DNA from: Coriobacteriia bacterium
GTDB taxonomy: Bacteria > Actinomycetota > Coriobacteriia > Anaerosomatales > JAENZW01
Reading direction: 5' to 3'
Length of the DNA stretch: 10,891 nt
NCBI GenBank assembly: GCA_029858605.1
Contig: JAOUET010000048.1
Location: forward strand, 1-10,891
In this document: in pieces, positions 5,509 through 10,891 of the stretch
Position numbering within the stretch: the first letter of the stretch is position 1
Layout of the letters: each line of letters opens with the position of its first letter
Program-made: the position numbers and the translations under genes
The notes under the pieces: generated by a model
Told to the model about the DNA's origin: nothing
Seen by the model: the letters and a program-made list of their open reading frames with translations, nothing else
Databases searched by the model: none

Positions 5509-6643
5509 CGTTTGTTGTCTTCGGCGGCTTGTAGTCCTTTCCGACTATCACGATGACGTCGGCGACCTCCTGGTCTGAAGGCTGCATGACGACCTCCCCG
5601 ACGCCGAGAACGTCCCTGACACCTCCGCCGGTACTCTCGTCGCCGTGTTGCACGACGATCTGCGTGACCTCGTAGTCGAAGCTGTCCGCATTCTTCGTAT
5701 CCACCACGCGGTAGCCTTCGCGAATCAGCACTTGCCCCGCCGTACCCGCTATGCCGGGCACGCCTGCGCCGTTGTAGACGATCAGACGTACGACGTCCTC
5801 ACGTTCTGCCGAAGACACATCCCACCACTGCTCGATTAGGTCCGCGACCTTGTCGCGCTGCGGATCGAGGTACGTCTGGCTCCCGACGTTGATCGGCTCG
5901 GTCGGCAGGGGCACGATTGCCACGTTCTCCACGGCAAGCGAATCCAATGCCTCTTGCCAGCGTGATTGCTCATCCGTACTCAGATTCGTCGTCGTCACGC
6001 TGTCCATCACGCCAGCCAGGCTCTGCGAAGAAACGGCGTTCTTGTACGTCTCGCCGTCAATGACCGCCCAGTTGCTGAACGGCACGCCCAGGAAGTTGGC
6101 GATGGCCGCCGCGGAGACGTCGGGTCCGGCCTCGTACGAGTTCCCGACGCGTTCGAAGCCTTGCCCGGGGACCTCTATGAACGCGGCGTCCGGGATGGCT
6201 ATGCCGTACGCCATGTTCTTCTCGGCATCGTTGCGCAACGCGAGGAACCCCGTCGCCCGACCGTCTTCTAGGGCGATCAGCAGCAGGTTGTTGCGATCCT
6301 GCTCCGCCCGAATGTCTTCGGAAGACATGTCCCCGGCGGAACGTCTCGCGTTCCATCTCGCGACACCGTTGACCGCGGCAGCTATCAGAACGAGGACGAG
6401 CAGGGCTCCAGCGAGACCGGCGATGGCCAGACCTAAGATGTACGCATAGCTCTTCACAGCCCTGCCGAAGCGCCCGGTCGAGGAGGCGATCTTGACCTTG
6501 CGCTCTTGCGCCTTGACGTCCTTTCGCGCCTTCTTGCCGGAGCGCGTGCTCCGCCTCGAAGTACGCCAGCCGCTGGGCATGTCCGGAATCTCCTCTTCGA
6601 GACTCCGCGACCGGCGGGGCCTCTTGTCCTGCTCGTCGCTCAC
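5501..6643 (-). CDS. Membrane protein with degenerate LCP domain and LytR_C domain
   Basis: The product has 380 residues. A basic cytoplasmic head (1-64, many Arg/Lys) precedes one transmembrane helix (about 68-93). Residues 118-205 resemble a shortened LytR-CpsA-Psr (LCP) core: NLLLIALEDGR, then IPDAAFIEVPGQGFERVGNSY, then FLGVPFSNWAVID. LCP enzymes attach glycopolymers to the cell wall and use arginines, including that of the IPRD motif; here the motif reads IPDA (150-153), so catalysis is doubtful. Residues about 283-368 form a LytR_C domain (VRLIVYNGAGVPGIAG, then GYRVVDTKNADSFDY). Start GTG overlaps the yqeK stop in GTGA, with GAGGAG six bases upstream. LCP-family genes sit between yqeK and rsfS in many actinomycetotes, so the site is expected though the catalytic motif is not. 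A structural or wall-binding role is inference. Confidence 0.85.
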   Translation of the reverse strand: MSDEQDKRPRRSRSLEEEIPDMPSGWRTSRRSTRSGKKARKDVKAQERKVKIASSTGRFGRAVKSYAYILGLAIAGLAGALLVLVLIAAAVNGVARWNARRSAGDMSSEDIRAEQDRNNLLLIALEDGRATGFLALRNDAEKNMAYGIAIPDAAFIEVPGQGFERVGNSYEAGPDVSAAAIANFLGVPFSNWAVIDGETYKNAVSSQSLAGVMDSVTTTNLSTDEQSRWQEALDSLAVENVAIVPLPTEPINVGSQTYLDPQRDKVADLIEQWWDVSSAEREDVVRLIVYNGAGVPGIAGTAGQVLIREGYRVVDTKNADSFDYEVTQIVVQHGDESTGGGVRDVLGVGEVVMQPSDQEVADVIVIVGKDYKPPKTTNGG

Positions 6644-7266
6644 GCGGGCTCCTCGGAGACGGACGCTGCGGCCCTCGGCACCCGGTAGGCGCCCATCTCG
6701 TCCACCAGGTGATTCCAGACCTCGAGAGTCCTGGGGTGTATCTTGCGTCGCTTGTCCACCAGATGAGTGACTGAGATCGCGTAGGCTTCCACGAACAGCT
6801 CTTCCAGTGACACGTCTCCCACCAGTCTCCGCAGCTCATCGGCTGCGGAATACGCGCGCGTAGGCTCGATCATGTCCGCGATGTAGATAATCCGGTCGAG
6901 ATCCGACATCTGGGTGGCGCCCATCGTGTGACGTTCGACAGCAGAGACTATCTCAGGCGACAGTTCAGGCAGCACGGCACGTAGCTCCGCCGCGGCAGTA
7001 GCAGCGTGGAGCAGGTAGGGCCGATCGCGATCCACCTCGGTGATGTCTATCCCGGCTCGCGCCGCTGCGCGCAGCAGGGCATCGCCGGAGTCGTCTCGCG
7101 ACCAGTCGTGCAGTAGACCTGCGATTCGCGCGCTAGCCGTATCGACTTCGTAGACCTCGGCAAGTTCGACCGCGGTGACGGACACTCGCTCGCAGTGTTC
7201 GACAGCGTCGGGGCCGACGCGACGTGACAGCGCCTCGTGTGCGCGCTCGAAAGATACACCGGACAT
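6640..7266 (-). CDS. yqeK: YqeK-type HD-domain hydrolase (probable Ap4A hydrolase)
   Basis: The product has 208 residues. The HD phosphohydrolase residues are in order: H24 (EHCERV), H53-D54 (LLHDWSR), H87 (LLHAAT), H113 (ERHTMG) and D131 (YIADMIEPTRAY). These are the metal-binding positions of the YqeK family, whose studied members split diadenosine tetraphosphate symmetrically into two ADP. It is cytoplasmic and has no signal peptide. The ATG is one base after the nadD stop (TAG-G-ATG), with GGGAG inside the last nadD codons as its ribosome site. Pairing with nadD is common and makes nadD-yqeK-LCP-rsfS a recognisable cluster. The C-terminal 15 residues or so are probably a disordered tail. 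The family call is firm; Ap4A as substrate is inferred from the family. Confidence 0.93.
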   Translation of the reverse strand: MSGVSFERAHEALSRRVGPDAVEHCERVSVTAVELAEVYEVDTASARIAGLLHDWSRDDSGDALLRAAARAGIDITEVDRDRPYLLHAATAAAELRAVLPELSPEIVSAVERHTMGATQMSDLDRIIYIADMIEPTRAYSAADELRRLVGDVSLEELFVEAYAISVTHLVDKRRKIHPRTLEVWNHLVDEMGAYRVPRAAASVSEEPA

Positions 7267-7267
7267 C

Positions 7268-7858
7268 CTAGTAGGCCTCCCGATAGAGCTTCTGCTTCTC
7301 GATGTAGGCCGCTACGGACTCCGACGTCAGGTAGCGAACGGGCCGCTTCTCCTTCACCCTCAGCCGAATGTCGGTCGACGAAATCGCTAGAGCGGGCACT
7401 TCGATGAACTCTATCTTCAGACGTGCCAGTTGCTCTGCATGTTCGCTCCGCGCGGCGTCGAGATCGTATCCGGGCCGCGTCGCGGCTATGAACGTGCACA
7501 AGTCCACGAACTCGTCCGCGTCCTTCCACGTGACTATCTCCCACACCGCATCAGCACCCGTGATGAAGTAGAGGTCGGCCCGCGAACCGTGGATGCTGCG
7601 CAGCGTCCGAAGCGTGTCGACCGTGTACGTCGGGCCCGCGCGGTCTATCTCCATGCGGGAGACCTCGAAGTCGGGATTGCTCGCCGTGGCGATGACCGCC
7701 ATGAGGTATCGGTGTTCGCCGGAGGTGACTTCGCGGTGCGTCTTGCGCGCCGGGTTGCCACTGGGCATGAACACGACCCGGTTCAGGTTGAACTGAACCA
7801 GGGCCTCCTCGGCGGTGACGAGGTGCCCGAAGTGGATGGGGTCGAAGGTCCCACCCAT
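7268..7858 (-). CDS. nadD: Nicotinate-nucleotide adenylyltransferase NadD
   Basis: NadD joins nicotinate mononucleotide and ATP to give deamido-NAD, a central step of NAD synthesis. Numbered from the ATG at 7858, the signatures are GGTFDPIHFGH (2-12, the HxGH nucleotide-transfer site), TGAD (100-103) and ISSTDIR (159-165). This ATG, however, starts within the nucleotide-binding motif and removes the first beta strand. The preceding in-frame codons read TKARLGI, just what family N-termini look like (xxRLGIMGGTFDP), but no ATG, GTG or TTG is present there. An ACG at 7879 has GGGAG five bases upstream and is the best candidate for the real start, giving 203 residues. The ATG at 7858 has no ribosome site. 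The gene follows proA directly and precedes yqeK by one base. Confidence 0.95.
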   Translation of the reverse strand: MGGTFDPIHFGHLVTAEEALVQFNLNRVVFMPSGNPARKTHREVTSGEHRYLMAVIATASNPDFEVSRMEIDRAGPTYTVDTLRTLRSIHGSRADLYFITGADAVWEIVTWKDADEFVDLCTFIAATRPGYDLDAARSEHAEQLARLKIEFIEVPALAISSTDIRLRVKEKRPVRYLTSESVAAYIEKQKLYREAY

Positions 7859-7876
7859 TATGCCGAGGCGAGCTTT

Positions 7877-7889
7877 CGTGGCTACTCCC
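7877..7889 (-). promoter_or_regulatory. Ribosome binding site and putative ACG start of nadD
   Basis: GGGAG (7885-7889), then TAGCC, then ACG (7877-7879): the proA stop codon TAG lies between the ribosome site and the ACG. Spacing of five bases is near optimal. The frame from ACG runs through TKARLGI into GGTFDPIH. It decides the nadD start in favour of a non-AUG codon unless the sequence holds an error here. Confidence 0.55.
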
Positions 7890-9135
7890 GAATCTGCCCG
7901 GTGCCCATCGCGACGAACTTCGTCGACGTCAGAGCGTCGAGACCCATCGGGCCGCGGGCATGAAGTTTCTGAGTCGATATGCCGATCTCGGCCCCCATGC
8001 CAAATTCGCCGCCGTCGGTAAAGCGGGTCGAGGCGTTGATGTATACGGCAGCGGCGTCGACCTCGCGAAGGAAACGCTGTCCGGCCGAGTAGTCTTCGGT
8101 GATGATCGCCTCACTGTGCCCGGTGCCATACGTGTTGATGTGCCGAATGGCCTCATCCAGGCCGGAGACAACCTTCACCGCGATCTTCAGATCGAGGTAC
8201 TCGGTGGCCCAGTCCTCCTCGGTCGCGCGTTCGATGCGCATGACGGCACCCAGTGCTCGCGTCGCATCGTCCCCGTAGATCGTGACGCCGTTTTCCTCGA
8301 GTTCTTTCAATATGGGAGGCAGGATGGCCCCGTGCACGGCGTCGTCGCAAAGGAGTGTCTCTGCGGCGTTGCAGACACCCGGACGCTGGCACTTGGCATT
8401 CACGACGATGCGCCGCGCCATGTTCGAATCCGCCCCCGAATGAACGTAGACATGGCAGTTCCCCACACCCGTTTCGATCACGGGAACCTTCGCGTTCTCG
8501 ACCACGCTCTTGATCAGCCCCGAGCCACCGCGAGGGATGAGTACGTCCACATAGCCGTGAAGGCTCATCAGTTCCTCGGCGGCTTCCCTGTCGGTCGACT
8601 CCACGCACTGGACGGAGCCATCGGGGATGCCCGCATTCGTGGCGGCGGCCGAAAGGACTCTGGTGAGAGCGATGTTGGAGTTCGAGGCCAGCGAGCCACC
8701 CCTGAGGATCACGGCGTTGCCGGTCTTGACGCACAGCCCGGCCGCATCGGCGGTGACGTTCGGACGTGCTTCGAAGATTATCGCCACTACTCCCAGGGGC
8801 ACGCGAATCTTGGACAGCTGCACTCCGTTGGGCAGCGTATGACCCTCGACGATCTCTCCGATTGGATCCGGAAGGAGCGACAAGGCCTTCAGCGCTTCCG
8901 ACATCGACTTGAGGCGCGTGGGATTCAGTTCCAGGCGGTCGAGCAGGGCCGGCGACACGTTCTTGGCCTTGGCCGCCTCCATGTCCTTGGCGTTCGCCTC
9001 GAGAACCTCATCTTGCTTGTGTGTGAGCGCGTGCGCCATGGCCAGCAGCGCCCGGTTCCGCTGCTCGGTAGAAGTGGTACCCAGCCGCTGCGCCGCCTCG
9101 CGCGCACGATTGGCCAGTGTCATGACTTCCGACAT
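7882..9135 (-). CDS. proA: Glutamate-5-semialdehyde dehydrogenase (gamma-glutamyl phosphate reductase)
   Basis: ProA reduces gamma-glutamyl phosphate with NADPH to glutamate semialdehyde, the second step of proline synthesis from glutamate. The 417-residue length is typical. Visible signatures are SKIRVPLGVVAIIFEARPNV (108-127), the conserved KTGNAVILRGG (137-147), PRGGSGLI (201-208), and KCQRPGVCNAAETLL (248-262), in which C255 is the catalytic cysteine of this aldehyde dehydrogenase-fold family. The segment DGGEFGMGAEIGISTQKLHARGPMGL near the C-terminus is also family-typical. The ATG at 9135 has GAGGGG about eight bases upstream; an in-frame ATG four codons on is a possible alternative. 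It lies 37 bases after proB, as expected for an operon pair. Its stop codon overlaps the ribosome site region of nadD. Confidence 0.98.
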   Translation of the reverse strand: MSEVMTLANRAREAAQRLGTTSTEQRNRALLAMAHALTHKQDEVLEANAKDMEAAKAKNVSPALLDRLELNPTRLKSMSEALKALSLLPDPIGEIVEGHTLPNGVQLSKIRVPLGVVAIIFEARPNVTADAAGLCVKTGNAVILRGGSLASNSNIALTRVLSAAATNAGIPDGSVQCVESTDREAAEELMSLHGYVDVLIPRGGSGLIKSVVENAKVPVIETGVGNCHVYVHSGADSNMARRIVVNAKCQRPGVCNAAETLLCDDAVHGAILPPILKELEENGVTIYGDDATRALGAVMRIERATEEDWATEYLDLKIAVKVVSGLDEAIRHINTYGTGHSEAIITEDYSAGQRFLREVDAAAVYINASTRFTDGGEFGMGAEIGISTQKLHARGPMGLDALTSTKFVAMGTGQIRE

Positions 9136-9172
9136 AGACCCATCCCCTCTTCGCTCGCTCCAGCCCTATCGC

Positions 9173-10279
9173 TCACAGAATCACCAGATGGTCCCTGTGT
9201 ATGACCTCCAAGCCCGCAAGAGCGGGCACGACTTCGGCGATCTCCGAGGACTTCAGACCCTTGACCTGGTCGATATCTGCCGAAGACATCCCGGCGAGAC
9301 CTCGCGCGATCACCGAGTCCGCGCTGTCCTTCAATACTATCGCATCCCCACGCTCAAACGTGCCTGCTACGGACACCACACCGATCGGAAGAAGGCTCTT
9401 GCCGCGACTGCAGAGTGCATCCTTAGCCCCGTCATCGACAAGGACCTCTCCTTTCGGGTTCTGCGCGAGTGCGATCCAAAGCTTCCTGGCGGGCAGCGCC
9501 GCTTCTCCTCCCGCGAAGAACGTACCCACGGGCTTGCCCTCCGCTGCCTCGAGAATCACGTTCCTGCGTCTGCCGTCACAAACCACCGTGGGAATCCCGG
9601 CCTTCATCAGCACGTTTGCTGCATCGACCTTTGTAATCATCCCGCCGGATCCGATGACCGAACCCGCGCCGCTGGCTGCAGACACCACTTGATCTGTCAT
9701 CTCGTCGACACGTTCCAGGAGACGGGCATCCGATCCAGTCCGCGGATCGACGTCGTAGAGTCCCTCGGTGTCGGTCAGAAGCACTACGAGACTCGCTTTG
9801 CACATGGTAGCGACCAGCGCTGCGAGGGTATCGTTGTCCCCGAATCGTATCTCGTCCACGGCGACCGTATCGTTCTCGTTCACGATGGGCACCACACCAA
9901 GCGACAGCAGCCGCTCCATGGTGTCCCGCGCGTGCAGATAGCCGCTCCTGTGAGCAGTATCGTGACGCGTGAGCAGTATCTGGCCCACTGGCACACTGTG
10001 CATTGCGAAGAGGGCAGCGTACATCTCCAGTACCAGGACCTGTCCGACCGATGCCGCAGCCTGCAGCGACGGCATGTCCTTCGGCCGCTCGTCCAGCCCG
10101 AGCGCCTGCATGCCCGCAGCGATCGCCCCCGAAGACACAAGCACAACGCTCGTTCCACGCGAACGCACTTCCGCGAGTTGCTGCACGAGCGACTCGACAT
10201 ACTCGCGGTCTAGACCCCCGTCCGCATGGGCCAGCGTCGAACTGCCCACCTTCACGACTATGCGCGCTACCTCACTCAC
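9173..10279 (-). CDS. proB: Glutamate 5-kinase with PUA domain
   Basis: ProB phosphorylates glutamate with ATP, the first and usually proline-inhibited step of proline synthesis; the unstable product is passed to ProA. The 368-residue length is typical for the two-domain form. The amino acid kinase domain shows VVKVGSSTL (8-16), SSGAI (49-53), NENDTV (134-139), RFGDND (145-150), TDTEGLYDVDP (169-179) and GSGGMITKVDAA (210-221). A PUA domain fills about 275-358 (GEVLVDDGA to GLKSSEIAEV). The start is a GTG that overlaps the obgE stop in GTGA, with a strong GAGGAGG just upstream. Coupling to obgE is a usual arrangement in Gram-positive bacteria. Confidence 0.98.
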   Translation of the reverse strand: MSEVARIVVKVGSSTLAHADGGLDREYVESLVQQLAEVRSRGTSVVLVSSGAIAAGMQALGLDERPKDMPSLQAAASVGQVLVLEMYAALFAMHSVPVGQILLTRHDTAHRSGYLHARDTMERLLSLGVVPIVNENDTVAVDEIRFGDNDTLAALVATMCKASLVVLLTDTEGLYDVDPRTGSDARLLERVDEMTDQVVSAASGAGSVIGSGGMITKVDAANVLMKAGIPTVVCDGRRRNVILEAAEGKPVGTFFAGGEAALPARKLWIALAQNPKGEVLVDDGAKDALCSRGKSLLPIGVVSVAGTFERGDAIVLKDSADSVIARGLAGMSSADIDQVKGLKSSEIAEVVPALAGLEVIHRDHLVIL

Positions 10280-10891
10280 GCCCCCTCCTCGACGTCTTCG
10301 GGCTCCTCTTCGATGTAGCCTACTTCATCGTCGTCGGCGAGCGCCGCATCGAACTCGAAAGTCACTCCGGCAATCGTGATCTCATCACCGTCGCGCGCAC
10401 CTGCGTCCAAGAGCGCCTGCTCGACACCTACCTTCACTAGCCGCTTCTGAAGGAACGCAACGGCTTCGAGGTTGGACATCTCGGTCATGATCACCATGCG
10501 CTCGACACCGCGACCGCGGACCGCAAACGCTCCTTTGCCCGTACGTACCACGTCGAAGCGCCCGTCACCTCCCGGCCTGTGACGATAGACCGCCTCGTAC
10601 TCGGCCACAGGCTCAACGACCGAAGTGCGCAGCTCGTGAACGCGTTCTCCGAGCCAAAGTGCCAGTGAGTCCACGCCAGCCTTCGTCAACGCCGAGACTC
10701 CAAAATACGGCACCCCGCGATCCGCAGCGATTCCTGCGACACGCCGTGAAGCTTCCGCTGTTCCACCCACATCCGACTTGTTGCCGACCAGAACCCGAGG
10801 ACGCTCCGCGAGCTCCCTCGCATGGGACTCGAGTTCGAACTCGATGAGTTCCACATCGCCGACCGGATCGCGGCCCTCGTATCCACCCGTG
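10276..10891 (-). CDS. obgE: Obg-family GTPase, C-terminal part only
   Basis: About 204 codons are visible; the Obg fold and most of the G domain lie beyond the right edge. The part seen begins near the end of the G domain (GYEGRDPVGDVELIEFELE), followed by VGNKSD, the G4 motif that selects guanine, and VSALTKAGVD, the G5 motif. After these comes the Obg C-terminal (OCT) domain, with RFDVVRTGKGAFAVRGRGVE and NLEAVAFLQKRL as hallmarks. The protein ends in a strongly acidic tail (EEEPEDVEEGA). Obg proteins act in late 50S assembly and bind ppGpp. The stop TGA overlaps the proB GTG start. Confidence 0.96.
   Translation of the reverse strand, partial: TGGYEGRDPVGDVELIEFELESHARELAERPRVLVGNKSDVGGTAEASRRVAGIAADRGVPYFGVSALTKAGVDSLALWLGERVHELRTSVVEPVAEYEAVYRHRPGGDGRFDVVRTGKGAFAVRGRGVERMVIMTEMSNLEAVAFLQKRLVKVGVEQALLDAGARDGDEITIAGVTFEFDAALADDDEVGYIEEEPEDVEEGA

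Noticed and set aside
6640..6643. Overlapping ends of yqeK and the LCP-like gene as a frameshifted single gene
   Set aside because: Both proteins have complete domain layouts, and the GTGA overlap with a ribosome site is a normal coupling junction, also seen at two other places here.
7960..9204. Long plus-strand open frame (414 codons) opposite proA
   Set aside because: It lies antisense to the intact, well-conserved proA, has no recognisable domain, and is the usual GC-rich shadow frame.
8909..10213. Plus-strand open frame (434 codons) across proA and proB
   Set aside because: It spans two real genes and their gap on the other strand, and its translation is compositionally odd with no family features.

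Overview
This window is a compact, GC-rich bacterial chromosome segment in which every supported gene is read from the minus strand. Gene order (obgE, proB, proA, nadD, yqeK, an LCP/LytR_C protein, rsfS, then leuS further down), many GTG starts and Shine-Dalgarno sites, and an LppM-type lipoprotein suggest an actinomycetote, plausibly of the class Coriobacteriia. That placement is inferred from gene content and was not tested by a search.

The layout is given in transcription order, from right to left. From 10891 to 4064 lies one tight gene train: the 3' part of obgE (ribosome-assembly GTPase), proB and proA (first two steps of proline synthesis), nadD (NAD synthesis), yqeK (probable Ap4A hydrolase), a membrane protein with a degenerate LCP domain plus a LytR_C domain, rsfS (ribosome silencing factor), and an EamA-type transporter. 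Three junctions are GTGA overlaps, one is an 8-base overlap and one has a single-base gap, so it is probably one translationally coupled operon that joins ribosome control, nucleotide signalling, NAD and proline supply, and the envelope.

A tRNA-Ala(GGC) gene follows, with its own promoter (the -35 box contains the transporter's stop codon), an encoded CCA end and a strong intrinsic terminator. Next come two exported lipoprotein genes: a chagasin-like (I42) peptidase inhibitor and an LppM-domain protein with a transmembrane helix, a long Pro/Ala/Glu linker and a C-terminal zinc ribbon. The window ends in leuS, which is intact as far as it is visible but cut by the window edge.

No mobile element, CRISPR array, phage gene or defence island is visible, and no stretch longer than 300 bases lacks a gene. 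The window is mostly housekeeping. The points worth a second look are an apparent ACG start of nadD, an uncertain rsfS start, the degenerate LCP protein, the two-anchor zinc-ribbon lipoprotein, and the regulatory layout around the tRNA.
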